From Euglena gracilis (lineage: Eukaryota > Euglenida > Euglenophyceae > Euglenales): DNA of 64,000 bases. The position numbers were made by a program, and so were the translations under genes. Position 1 is the first letter of the stretch. Each line of letters opens with the position of its first letter. Shown piece after piece: positions 14,082 through 25,757 of this stretch. The notes below the pieces were generated by a model, which made no database searches, was not told where the DNA came from, and saw nothing but the letters and a program-made list of their open reading frames with translations. Location: assembly GCA_039621445.1 (NCBI GenBank), contig CP154956.1:38156553-38220552 (forward strand), read 5' to 3'.

Positions 14082-17000
14082 ACGGGACAGTGTTCATCTC
14101 ACCACATTGCATGTAGCGCCCGTGGGTTTATCACCACCCAGTGTGCCATTGACACACATGCCATGCCAACACATTTTTTTTCGGACATGTCTCACTTACT
14201 TACTTACTTACAAATTGGTTATGATTTTGGGGATTGCCTGAGGGCTGGACGATGCAGCAGTAGGGAATTGTGGACGCCTTTCCATGGGTATCCAGTAACT
14301 CCTCAACATTAATATCAGAGGCCTTTGAAAAACTTGCGGAAAAACGGCGGAAATTGCGGAAATTGCGGTTTTTCAGGAAAACGTGATTTCTGGACCATCG
14401 CCCATCCACCCAAACCGTCAAAAAATGTGTTTTTGACTGTTTGGTCTTCGACCCCTTTCGACCCCTGGATTTAGCCGTTGGTCGTCCCTCAGGCCGAAGG
14501 GTGGACCTCAAGGGGCGGTCCTGAAACGAAAGGGGGAAAAAATGCATCCCATCCCTTAAGGACCGCCCTGCCTCCAGGATGCTGATGGGAAAAGACAGAA
14601 AGCACCAACCAGGGGTGAACACGCGCAACTTGGAAAAAAGTGCAAACAAACACAAAACAAATACAAGAAGCACACGCAGTCGGGTGTGGGTGCGGGAAAG
14701 AAAAATGGCAATGCACGGTGTGCGGCACACCATGCGTTACACTACGCACACCGTGCGGCACATTGTCACACCGTGCACACCGTGCGCCTGAAATTTGGCA
14801 CTGAAAGACGCACGGCGTGCGGTATGGTAAACCCCCCCTCCAATTAGAAGCCCCCCCCCCCCCCAAATAACAACCCCCCCCCCAAATAGAAGCCCCCCCC
14901 CCCCCTCAGGTTTCCCGCCAAAAATCCAAATAACAGCCCCCCCCCCCCCGGCGAAGCCGGGGGAAATTTGACGAAAAAAAATTCCGAAAAATGGTGAAAA
15001 ACTCGAAAATTCTCCACGAAAAAAGGTCGACATTGGGAACAAAAGTGATATCTGGTATCCTTGAAACATGGCCTATCCACCCAAAAAATAAAATAAATGC
15101 GTCTTGCAATTTTTTAAACTTGGACCCCGTTCGATCCCCGGATCGACCGCCGGCCGAAGTTTTTCCTTTAGACAAAGGGTACCCAATTAGAAGCCCCCCC
15201 CCTCGGGTTTTCCGCAGAGTGACCGAATAGTAGCCCCGGGGGGCTTCTAATTGGGGGGGGGGTTTATATGCACAGTGTGCCGCACACCGTGCGTCGGCAT
15301 CCCCCATAATTTTTGCTATTTTGGAACATGCCAATCCCGAAAGAATACAAACAATTTTTGGGTAAAGGTATTCAGAGAATACAAAAAAAAATTGATAAAA
15401 ACTTCAGATACAGGGTCAGAAAAACAAAAGAAAATTATAAATTTTTGGCGGAACAGAAAAAAAATCACTGGGCAAATATAAATATTAAAACCCCAGTTCC
15501 ATTTTCATCCCTTGTCGCAACCCCAACCCACCCCACAAGCCCCCGGCTGCCCGCTGTGCTCCGTGGCGGTGGTGAGAGCCGCCCCAGCATCGCTACCGTT
15601 GCCGGGCTCTGTCAGCCCAAACACGCCCATCTTCTCCCCACGGGCGTATGGCGTCAGGAGCAGGCTTCTAATTTCCCCAACCCCAGGGGGAGGGGGGTGC
15701 CTGCTGTGTGTGCCTGCGGGGGAGCAGGCACACCCGCCTGGGGCGTCGCTTTTGGGTCCCGGTGCCTGCCATGAAGACGGTGATTTTCAGGGCCCCGGCA
15801 CCTTCGGCATCGGGGATGTGCCACAGCACTACCCACCCCAAACCCAACCCCAAAGACCCAACGCCTGCCCATAGCACCCCTGGGGGGGGGGGGCGACCTT
15901 CCTTTAAAAAAAAAGCCTGGCCAGGAACTCCGCCCGCTGGGCGTCATTGCCGTACTTATAGACCGGGGTGGAGTAGAGGCTGTTGTTGACGGACATGATG
16001 ACCCCCGTGGAGGCGCAGCCGCGCGAGATCTCCTCCACCGCGATGACGTACGCGAGGTAGTCCAGCCCCGCGCCGGGCCGCCGCCGCGCCGCTGTTGGAC
16101 CACATCAGGCGGACAAGGAGCACCACCCAGCAGCAAATTATTTTTTTAAGACGCCGTTAAAAAAAAACTGTAAAAAAACTTTGAAAGAACTGAAAATGCC
16201 TGAAATTTCTTTCCACCATGCCTGAAACTTCCTTAAAAATTCAGACTCTCAGACTGGCAGAATTTTCTCTGACCAAGCAAAAATGAAATCGAAGAATCTC
16301 GGCAAAAACAAGCCAACTCCAGCCAACTCTTGGACCACCCTTGGAAAATAGTGTGTTAATAACCTTAAAAAGCCTGAAAAGCATTTAAAAAAAATGTCTT
16401 GAAATAGCTTAAAATTTGGAAGGGGAAGACAGGTTTTAAAAATTAACACCTGTCACTGCACTCCGAAAACAAATTTTGAAACCGATTGCCACAGCCCTGA
16501 AGCCCCTAACCTGAAGCCCCAGAAGCCTGCCCAAAAAGATGGGCTCTATCACAGATCAGAGAAGGAATTGAACTCCACGACCACTGACCAGTGTTTCTGC
16601 CCCTTCCAACTATTCCAACGGCCACTCAACTCACACCATCATTTTCGACCACCGAGCGGAAGAACAAAAATCAGAAGCTCTGATACGCGAACGATCACTG
16701 CCCGAGAAAAGGAACCCTGGGGGGTAACCACCACCGGCTCGGCCTTTGGTTGGCAGGAGGGAGGGAGTGGCACTGGCTGAGGGGTAAGGGGCCCGGCGGG
16801 TGCCCCACTTCTCGGGGATGATCATCCCCAGCATGCCCAGCTCCGCCAGCTTCTTCACCTGCTCCGCCGCGGCCAGCCCCTCCCCGGGAAACGCACCACA
16901 CCAAAATGCCCCCCCCCAGTTTGAAGTGCTACCAGTCGGTCCCATGGTGGAAATCCTGTTCCGGCATTGGGTATCTTCTTGCATCGACTCTGCTCCGCCA

Positions 17001-18453
17001 GTGCGCGGGCTCGAATGTGTTTGAAATACAATGTGGCAAAGAAGTTCTATTTATTCTTTCTCGTTTTAAATGAATGGGCAAGCCATCTTCTTCCTGGTTT
17101 CCACCTGTTTTCAACAATCAATTCGAATTATTCTGCGAATTATTGGTCAAATGTCCCAGAATAGGTTTCATTTTCCCATTAAGCCATTGATGGCCCTACT
17201 GCTTGGGGGGAGGGGTTGCTATTTACTTTTGGCAGATTGCCAGATTGCTCGATTTTTACAGAAAAATGGGTATTTGGGGGGGGGGTAATTTGGGGGGGCG
17301 GGTTCTAAATGGTGGTTTGCACGATACATCAGCAGCAAATGTCAAACTAGAGGGAGGGAAGAGAAGGAGAGTGCGCATGGGTATGGACAGAGAAAAAGAT
17401 GAGCATGTGGGATATGACTTGAGTTCTTGAGTTTCGATGTTCTGGAGGTCTCCACAGTTTCGTTCAACCGAATTTGCCATTGAAACGGTTGCGATGTTCA
17501 GGAACGACTAAACCCCTCCTAATAGTGCCTCGAGGCCAGTAGAGCTGTGGGTCCAAATAATGCTGCACCCCCGCCAGATGAAGCGAGCGTCCCCCCCCCA
17601 AAACATGGCAATGCGAAATGCGTAGCAGATGCACAAGGCGTAACACGTCACGCATTATCAATCTGCATTTGTCACATGACACTGCAGAAGCGGAAGCAGA
17701 CCAATCCGACAGGCTGGGAGCACCGGAGTAAACCTCGCTGGCCTCAGAGTCGGACATTGAGCAGGAAAAAAGGGTGCCTCTGGTGATAGGCCGGGACTAA
17801 GAGGCGCCTAGTCCAATAGTGCGGCAGGGTCCAAATAGTGCTGCACCCCCCGCCGCCGGATGCGGCCGTCCAATGGTGCTGCAGTGCAATACTATTTGGG
17901 GGGTTTTTTAAAAAAGCCCACATCAACACCACCCAGGGTGGGGCCGGGCGGGTACTTGTGCTGCACGTCGATGTCCCCCGCGATCGGCATCAGCTCCGTC
18001 TCCGCGAAGTCCCGCGCCGTCTTGCGGATCATCTGGTACTCCTCCGGCAGGCTGTTCCATGACCACAGCAGGGCCGACCTCCTTCCGGGCTGGCATGCAG
18101 TTCCTCCCAATCCGGATCGGAAATGTCAGCTGCTGGCCACCTTTGTTTGACCTTTGGCGCCGGGGGCGGGGGTGCTATAGATTAGTGCTCCCAATCTCTG
18201 GCACCCCCGAGGGAGGTGTTGAGAATGCCTTGCCCTCGCCCTTGTGTGTCCATGGCTCCCACCTCTGAGGTGGTAAACTTTCCTGAAAAAGAAACCTGTA
18301 CCCCCCCCAAACGCCCTCATCCAACCCAAGTGCACCAGAAGGCTCAAATGAGTCACGGAGGCTGAGGGCTCGATGGTCCCCCCTGTGTGTGAAGTGGCGT
18401 ACGGCGCGGCCGGCCACGGGGCGGCTGGCGAAGCGGGGCACTCCGAACATCAT
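9974..18453 (-). CDS. ACADS: Short-chain acyl-CoA dehydrogenase, mitochondrial, copy B (complete, 10 exons)
   Basis: Same reaction as copy A. Exons: 18453-18389, 18062-17949, 16873-16802, 16074-15922, 15654-15550, 13978-13781, 11828-11665, 11148-11102, 10579-10388, 10138-9974 (stop TGA at 9976-9974). Read in order they give the full family fold: N-terminal helical domain ([20 protein letters not shown]), the beta domain with [12 protein letters not shown] and [10 protein letters not shown], then the C-terminal helical domain with [40 protein letters not shown] and [18 protein letters not shown]. The Glu of IYEGTSEVQ (exon 10) is the expected catalytic base of short/medium-chain enzymes. Length is close to animal and bacterial SCAD plus a presequence. 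All nine introns look nonconventional with complementary termini. Exon 8 is only about 47 nt. Exon 1 is the least certain boundary. Confidence 0.95.
10870..10963. repeat. (GT)n microsatellite in intron 8 of ACADS copy B
   Basis: GT with GC and CT interruptions. Shorter CA/GT tracts also occur at 11868-11886, 24290-24365, 25726-25755, 40540-40680, 57340-57420, 58898-58936 and 60449-60478. Confidence 0.95.
12126..12609 (-). mobile_element. Fold-back element, AATTAGAAGC type
   Basis: Ends are AAACCCCCCAATTAGAAGCC and GGCTTCTAATTGGGAGGGGG, with more copies of the same palindromic block just inside. The interior, read on the minus strand, has CTGGTATCCTTGAAAAATGG, related to the CAGGGCGGTCC MITE interior. 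In intron 6 of ACADS copy B. Confidence 0.7.
13072..13283 (+). repeat. Interstitial telomere-like tract (TTAGGG with TCAGGG variants)
   Basis: About 210 bp of TTAGGG interspersed with TCAGGG, TTGGGG and GGTTAGG units, inside intron 6 of ACADS copy B. TTAGGG is the telomere repeat of kinetoplastids and other euglenozoans, and also of animals and fungi. Confidence 0.95.
13502..13697 (+). mobile_element. CAGGGCGGTCC-family MITE fragment in intron 6 of ACADS copy B
   Basis: TTTCTGGCATCCTTAGACCA interior, then GGGCGGTCCTCAAGG and an eroded right end (CTTATAAACTGCCCTC). Confidence 0.6.
13995..14077. repeat. (CA)n microsatellite
   Basis: About 83 bp of CA, starting 17 bp from the exon 6 boundary of ACADS copy B, so it forms the intron's 3' end in sense as (TG)n. 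Confidence 0.97.
14386..14570 (+). mobile_element. CAGGGCGGTCC-family MITE fragment in intron 5 of ACADS copy B
   Basis: Family interior (CTGGACCATCGCCCATCCAC) and right end CCTTAAGGACCGCCCTG. Not seen in the otherwise related intron 5 of copy A, so it probably inserted after the gene duplication. Confidence 0.65.
14828..15266 (+). mobile_element. Fold-back element, AATTAGAAGC type, opposite orientation
   Basis: Same end blocks and interior as 12126-12609 but on the other strand: CTGGTATCCTTGAAACATGG, GACCCCGTTCGATCCCCGGA. In intron 5 of ACADS copy B; copy A lacks it. Confidence 0.7.
17505..17915. repeat. Possible fold-back element, AATAGTGC type, in intron 2 of ACADS copy B
   Basis: Repeated GGTCCAAATA.TGCTGCACCCC and AATAGTGC blocks at both sides, with inverted GGGG ends. 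Interior unrecognised. Confidence 0.4.
18389..18453 (-). CDS. Exon 1 of copy B: mitochondrial presequence
   Basis: Starts with two consecutive ATG codons, [20 protein letters not shown], basic and without acidic residues, as expected for matrix import. Either Met could initiate; the outer one is 15 nt after an ACAG, the same spacing seen in copy A. Shares only the AVRHFT end with copy A. Confidence 0.75.
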
Positions 18454-18470
18454 CGGGCGGACAGAGGTCT
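18454..18470 (-). promoter_or_regulatory. Possible spliced-leader acceptor of ACADS copy B
   Basis: Minus-strand ACAG followed by 15 nt (ACCTCTGTCCGCCCG) and ATG. Same AG-to-ATG distance as copy A. A second candidate AG (CTCCCAG) lies 4 nt further upstream. Inference only. Confidence 0.3.
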
Positions 18471-20616
18471 GTCTGGGAGGTTCAGGAGGTAGTGGGAGGG
18501 ACAGTGGAAAGACGTTGTCTCCACGTTGATGCGCAAGACCGATGCCCTGATGGTTCTGATGAGATCGTTATATGGTCAATGGACACCAATGATGGCAGCG
18601 AGTGGACGGAAGGATGGCCGAAATGGACCGGAGGAATGGATCCATTTCGACAAAAGTGGTGACTCCAGTTGGACAGAAATGATAGCCTTCACTGGACACA
18701 AATGATGCCCTCAAAGGACAAAAGCAATGACCCCGGGAATGACACAAGTCAGGCGGTCAGGTGGGAAAGGCGGCAAACGGCATGGGAAAAGGGGGGAGGG
18801 AAAACCAAAGGGGGTTAAGGGGAAAAGCCTTTTAAAAGAAAAAAATGTGTCGCTCCCTGGCGGGAAAAACGCTTCTTGAATGAATCTGCATGAAAAAAAT
18901 ACAAGGTCCAGTGAGCCCCCTTTGGAAATTACAGAAGTGTGTTTTTTAAAAATTGTGGGTAACCAACAACCCTTAGCAACCCTAAGCAACGGTCTGCTTG
19001 GTATCTTTTCCTTCCATGCATATTTGCAGAGTGGGGAGGAGGCACCAAAAGCTTATAAGTGTTGAGAAAAACAGATTTAAAAAAAACAATCCTTGACGGC
19101 ATTATTTGTGTCATCTCGATACCATTATTTTTCATGTCATGACGAGTCATTAAATCTGTCCTCGGTCGTCATTTATGTCACTCTCGAGCCATTATTTTGA
19201 CTTTTTCAGCCATTGAAGGTGGCTGTTAGCTGTAAGGGGGAGGGGGTTAATCCTCAGATTTCAAGCATTTTTAAAACCTTCACTCTGTTGCAAGTGTCCG
19301 GTTTGTTCATGTGGCAGGGTATCAGTTAATGATTGTCAGTCAGCTAGTCAGCCAGTGGTCAGTGCAGAAGGATCCGGCAGCTACGCAGCAAGATTTACAT
19401 GACAGTGCGACTTGATGGTTTTCTATCTTCCAATGTATGGCACCCACGTACAACGGGAGCTCAACATTTGGGTGAAACGCAAAAAAAACCTCGCCAGGTA
19501 GCTTCAGGTCAACCCACGAAAGAAATAAACCATCTGAAAGGTAAAGCTGAACCTGTTCAGAAAACATGACAAGGAGCTTTGGTGCTGGCAGTGGCGTACG
19601 TTGCAGGGGGGAACACAAAATGCACTGCCTGAAACACCAGCCGACCGTGGTGAGGCGACGACAGGAATTCGAGTATGGTTACCAGCAGCTTTTTAAATAT
19701 TCATCGTCGCGAGCGTTCACAAAACCCGTGCCACGTCCCCTTGAGGGCTTGGGACGAAGTTCTCGCTGCACAACTGCTGGACAGGAGAAGTGGTCTGTGG
19801 TGGGAAAGGGCCAGCGATGCGCAAGTCTGAACCGGTCAGGGTGCCGGAGGGGGAGGCATTTACGGCGGAGGGCAGGCGTTCTATAGACACCGGGAGGGGG
19901 CAGGGGGCGGGGAGAGCGCTTCCAGGAAAGAGTTGGATGGGTCAGGCTGCATTGGCGTAGGTGTGGGCGGGAGAGGGTGGGAGTGGTTGGGGACAGGGAA
20001 AAGAAGGGGAGGCGGGTGAGGGAGGCGTTGGCCGGCCGGCCAGGGGGGAGGGGGGGTGCGGTCTGCAGCCAGGAGGACACTGCAAAGCGGGGCCAGGGCC
20101 AGGATTCGACAGAGAGTCCGGGGGGACCGACTCCCCCCCAACCTGGCGTCTGGAATGAGGGCCTTCTGGGCACCCTCTTCGCCCTCCCCCTTCCTTGGCC
20201 CTCCAGGATTTTCAAAGCAGGCCTGAACTCTTCAGGCTCAAAGATCTTTTTGGCCTTTTGGGGGATTTGTTTCATTGGCCCCTGGGGGTCCCAGAGAGGC
20301 CAATGATGGGGGGGGGTTGGGATGTCAAACCCTGCCGTGGCTGCAGACCCAGGGGGGGGGGGGGGCGGCCACCGCGACACCGCGACGGGCGCCGGGGGGC
20401 GGTCAGCGCGGGGCGGGGGCGGCCCCACTGCCGGGGGTGCGGCTGCGCGGGGCGGCGCTGCGGTGCCGGCTGGAGGAGCGCTCCCGGGCCGGAGCACCGG
20501 AGCCCAGCCCCCCCAGCAGAGGTGCCTGGGCCTCCGCCTCCTCCCCGCCAGGGCACTGCCCGGGGCCTGGGGGCCGACCACTGCGTCTCCGTTGGATTGG
20601 GGGGAATGGTGCCGCC
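18471..20616. other. Intergenic, nothing recognised
   Basis: Downstream of the P-domain gene and upstream of ACADS copy B. Scattered short open frames, low complexity G-rich stretches at 19.9-20.2 kb and 20.3-20.5 kb; no exon with family similarity or frame-compatible splice sites was found. 18560-18720 carries short repeats of a GGACACAAATGATG type. Confidence 0.5.
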
Positions 20617-21309
20617 CGGGCAGTCCTTAACCGTAAAAAAGGGGGTTAGCGTCCCACCCCAGCGCAGCCAATGCAAACCCGGGGGACCGGGGAAACCGCC
20701 GGACAAATCGACAGGTTTTGGCAAAAACGAAAAGTGAAAACGGGGGGCCATCGGGGCTGATTTCTGGCATCCGTGGACCTTTGCCCATCCAGCAGGGGTT
20801 TTCTCAAGGACCCCCCCAGGGGGGGGGGGAGGGAGTCCCGGGGGCTGGCTGGAAAAAGGTGCTGGCTGGACCCCTCCTAGGTCCAGGAGGGGTCCGGCCG
20901 GCTGGGAGCTGGACCCGGCAGTACCCAGAACATGCCCCAAAAAAGCCCAAACCCAGGGTTGGCATTTTTCAGCCAAAATTAGAGGTGATATCCCCAAACC
21001 ACCCAGGAATGCCATTTTTTGGCCATCCTTGACCCCTTTTTCCCAAGATTTATCGGTCCCACCGGGCTTCGAGCTGGCCCGTCCTTTATTTTAGCAGACG
21101 GTGCAGGCTGGAAAAATGGAGCTGGCTGGCTGGACCCCCTCCGGCATTAAAAAGCCCCTGCCATCCACCCAGAACGTCAAAAACTGCGCTTTGAACGATT
21201 TAATTTTAGAAACCATTCGAGCCGGGACCAGCTGTTGGCCAGTCGTTAGGCCTAAGAACGGTGATCCTTCGTTTGAAAAAAAAGGTCTCATCTCGCAAAG
21301 CCCGCCCTG
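20617..21309 (+). mobile_element. CAGGGCGGTCC-family MITE interrupted by a second MITE
   Basis: Left end GGGCAGTCCTTAACCG and right end AAGCCCGCCCTG, with the family interior broken at CCATCCA by the element at 20793-21160. Intergenic, downstream of the P-domain gene. Confidence 0.65.
20793..21160 (+). mobile_element. Nested MITE (TIR CAGGGGTTTT) with 8-bp duplication
   Basis: Begins CAGGGGTTTTCTCAAGGACC, ends TTAAAAAGCCCCTG, flanked by CCATCCAG / CCATCCAC. The interior is the GGCTGGCTGGACCC repeat that recurs at 24597, 32070, 39900 and 44562. Confidence 0.8.
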
Positions 21310-21755
21310 GGTACCGCCTTCTATTGTGAATAAGCTAAAACATGGGCAGCTCAATACTGCCCCTCTCAGGGGACCCAGAAGTATGGCCTGGGGAGAGAGG
21401 ATCCCGATTGATTGGGGTTCTTTGGTAGGAACCAGATTCACCAGTTTCACCACCATTTATTTTCAGATTGGGTTTAATTAAAAGAGCTGGGGTTAGGGAC
21501 GAGTTGCTTTTCCATTCTGGACATTTTTGCACCAAAGTTATGTCTAAATGTATGCCAACATTTCGCCATAAATGTTGGGACCCCCTTGGGGGAGGTTTGG
21601 GCATTCCAAACAGTTTCACAAACCAGGGAGGAAACAGAATTAAAATGCCCCCAGACCACTTAGCACTGCTTCTTGTTTGCGAAGCAAAAGGGGACAGGAC
21701 TTCGGGGGATTTCATTTGGTGTTTCATTTTACCGAACACACCGTCTGTCAGCCGG

Positions 21756-24700
21756 TCAGGCACTGGGCAGGAGGGCAGGGCCCTGGCCGGCGTCCGGCGA
21801 GGCGGTGCGGCCGCCCTGGCGGAGGGCGGCCAGCGAGGGCGGGACGGCCGGCACGGGCAGAGCCAGCTCCTCCGGCAGCTGCGGCCGGGGAAGCGACAGA
21901 GGGCGCGTGGCGCCTTCGCCCGTCGCACACGCACACGTCTGGCGCCAGGCGCGGAAGTGCACGCACAGTGATGTACGTTGAGGTGATTGCCACCGTTCTG
22001 GCCCACGTCCATGTGTGTCCAGCCACTTGCCACACACGTTCTCCGGAGATCCAGATGCCCAAAGATGTACGCCACACATGTGCGGCATCGGGGACGGGGC
22101 AGATGTCCCGGTTCGAGATCTGGCGGCCGTGGTGCGCATCCCAACGATGACATCCCGGGCGGCAGCGGGGCACACCTCCCCGTCCTCCTCGTCCTCGCCG
22201 CCGACGGGGTGGCCGACCGCCAGGAACGTCGCCCCGTCCCCCGCCCCGGAAGGCGGGACGGCCCACTTCGGCAGCGTGTCCAGCCCTGGGGGCAAGGGGG
22301 CACCCGGATGTGGGGGCTGTCCGGTAGGGGGGGGGGGGGGGCTGGTTGGGCCAACCCCTGGGTCGGGGGGAGCTTGGGTGGTGGCGGATTATGAAACCCC
22401 CCATGCCACTGACATGATGGCTAGCACACCACACACAGTTGGCACGACCAATGCAGATTGCACACACGCACACATGACACACCGTGGGACATCAGCCGGG
22501 AGCTCCACAAGACGAGCACCACCGCCCCGGCCAGCGCCACCAGGGAGACAAGCGAGATGCCCACCGCCAGCGCCAGCTCCTCCGCTGGGCTGGGCGCTGT
22601 GGTCGGCGGGCGAGGGGGGGGAAAGACCTTAACACTGAATAAACGAACACCAGACAGGTTCATTAGGCCAAATGGTGATCTTAAAATAATAATAAAAATG
22701 TGTGGTCGCTGGTATTCAGCAGTGCAGTGTACCATGCAGCTGCCTGGCCAGCCAAACAAGAGGCTAGCCCCCCCCCCTCAAAGGCAGCATTCCAGCAGGG
22801 GGGCGCTTGGTCTCTCATAGCCCACCGCACGCACACACAACTCGCGCGCACAAAAGCAGACACACAATGCGCGCACACAGACGCACACACACGCACACGC
22901 ACACGCACGCACCAAGCATGGGAAACGCGGAAATGACACAGCGGGGGGGGGACAAGCCCAAAACCCGGGGGATTGTTCATACACCCAAGTTTGTATGAAC
23001 GATTGTACATATATTTCACAAATCAGGCCGCAGTTCCCTTTCCATTAAGCCGTTTTGACGGATGGGGGGGAGCGTGGGATGAACACGGTGAAGACGTTCC
23101 TGTGTGCACGGTGCATGTCCACGGAGGCCATACTTGTGTCGAAGGGGGAAGGAGACGGGCTTGGAGACGGAGAGGGCTGCGAAAAAAAGCAAAGAAAAGA
23201 AACGCCACCGCCCGTCCACCACCCACCGCGGACGCAACCACGGCATCCGTGACTGTCTGCAACCCACCGCATCTCCCAACGTGCCCTTCCTTGGGCCCAA
23301 GAACAGGGGGCGGCTACACCCAAAAAAAGGCAGGAAACCATTCTTTTGGGACTTTTGGCATTTCAAAAAATAGAACGATTGCAGGTGCCAAAAAAAAAGA
23401 AACCAAGTGATTCTGGATCGCTGACCCAACCCCCTTCGGGGAAGGTTTGGCCAACGCCACAGGAAGTCGGGGGGGGGACGATACCACGGCCGTCGACTGC
23501 AGGGTCACCCGTGTCTGCCCACTCTGGTACCGCATCACAGCACGGAAGCCGGCGCCGAATTCGTGGGTGACGTCCGTGAAGTTCCCTGCCAGACAGAGGG
23601 GGGGGGAGGGTGTACCTCCCCAGGACGGCCACGGCTGTCTCATCGACGGACGGGCGCGTACGTACGCCTGCATCGCTGAACTGCAGCGCTGCAGTTCAAC
23701 AAATGGGAGTCCAGCACCCGAATTTGGAATTTTTTTGGCTGGAAAAGGCTGCTTAGTTCCGGCCCCCTGGAGTCCCTGGGCAACGTACCTTGCTATAATG
23801 TGTCAAGAAATTCGCTGAATGTAAATAAACAACTCTGATTCACTAATTCCATTTTTTTGAATATGCACATCGGTATGCACTACCCAGGTTTGGCTGTATC
23901 AGTGGTTCGAAATGGTGTCGGGTTGTGAGTTGGGGGAATATTTTTTTTGAAGGGATCCTTTGACCTCCAGGTTTTAATCTGAATTTGCCAGTCAGGCAGG
24001 GCAGCCAGACAAGCTCTGAATCGGCTGGGCGATGGAGTCCAGTTGGTGGGCAGGTGCGGAATCATGAGGACAAGGGCTAGGACAAAAGTGTCCAGCTGCT
24101 CCGGCACCGCACACCGACCAGGTTGGCGCCCCGCAGCAGAAGCAGCTCGTCCCCCACCGCCGGGCTGTAGCCCGCCGCCGGCACAAGGTGCAGCCGGCCG
24201 TTCAGCGTGGCCGCTGTAGAGGACACAGGGTTGAGGACGTGGGGGCTTCCACCCTGCCCTCCCACCCACACAGGCACAGAAACAGGCACGCACACACACA
24301 TTCACACACACAAACGTGCACACATTCACACACACACACACACTTGCACATACACAGACACACAACACACTGGAGGGGGCGGCGGTGGCAAAGAGCTGCC
24401 ACAGCTGCAGGAAGCCCGCGAACGACACGGCAGTGTCCTGCACACTGAGCTGCCATATGCCCTTCGGCTGGGGGGACTTGATGTTGGACAGCGACTGCAA
24501 GGGCTGGAATGCCACCCGCGGGAAGTGGGGTCCAATCGTTGGCCCACTCACCAGGACCTCCCCTAAGTACCAGAAAACATGGGCAAGAACTTCGGGCAGG
24601 GGTTTTCTTGAGGACCCCGGGGGGGTTCACGGTCTGGCTGGAAAAAGGTGCTGGCTGGACCCCCCCCCCCCTAGCCGACCCCTGCCAATGATTTCACTAC

Positions 24701-25723
24701 ACTGTCGGATCCTTGAGAAAATCTGACGATGGGCACCAGGATGCAGATAACACGATATGGACAGTACTGCCCAACCCCCCTTACTCACCCCAGGTTGGCA
24801 GAAGGCTTTTCCGCTTTCCACCCCCACCCCCCGTGGGGGGTCCAGGGGATCCGGTCCGTTTTTTCAACCAAAATTTTGAGACGAGGAACCAAAAGCCCCC
24901 CAAAAATGCATTTTTGGCCATTTTTTAACCACTTTTTTCAAAATTTCAAAAAAATTGGCGCCTTTGCACCGAAAATTTTTATTTTCTTTCTTTTCTTTCG
25001 GTGCAGCCCGGCTTTGTTATTTTTCTTTATTCTTGGCCAGTTTTGACCTTTTTTGAAAAACTTTCAGTGCCGTTGGGCCGAATTTTTCATTCAGTACAGC
25101 CTAGCTTTGTTATATTTAATTATTTATTTCAGTGGGACCCCCCCCCCATGGGCTCCGCCACCCAGCTGGGAGTGCTGGCTGGAATAAAAAAGTGCTGGCT
25201 GGCTGGACCCCCAAGGGACTTGGTCTGGTTTGGTTTGGTGGTTGATTCTTGCGTTCTAATGCTTTATTTGGAAAAAATGGACCACAAATGAAGAAAATTT
25301 GCTTTACTATTTTTAGCTGGGTTGCCACCCCTTGTGTCAGCACCATACCCCTGTTTGTTTTCCCATTATTTGGGCCAATTAATCACCCCTCCCCCCCCAG
25401 TCAGGGGTTTTCTAAAGCTGGAGGGGACCCACCCTAAATCGCACCCAACGTTAAAACTGACTGTGGCATCGCACAAATGTGAAACCTCCAAAAAAAAGTT
25501 TCAGCATTCCAATACTGAGGCCTGAGGTCCAGGACAGTCTGATTTGGGGTGTGAGTGTGAGGGTTGGTGTGAGTGGTCCAGCGGGTGGACTCTACACACA
25601 CGTTGCAGACGAGACAAAAAATAGCGAACCAGAGATTCATCACTGGGAGCTTGAAGCAGGCGGAGCGGTACAGTGGGAAACCACCCAGGTGCAGGGGTTG
25701 GGGGGGGGGGGGTTCAGGGCGAG

Positions 25724-25757
<34 letters not shown>

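Noticed and set aside
19340-19618. Minus-strand 92-codon open frame with ordinary amino-acid composition
   Set aside because: No splice context, no family resemblance and codon use unlike the neighbouring exons; not reported as a gene.
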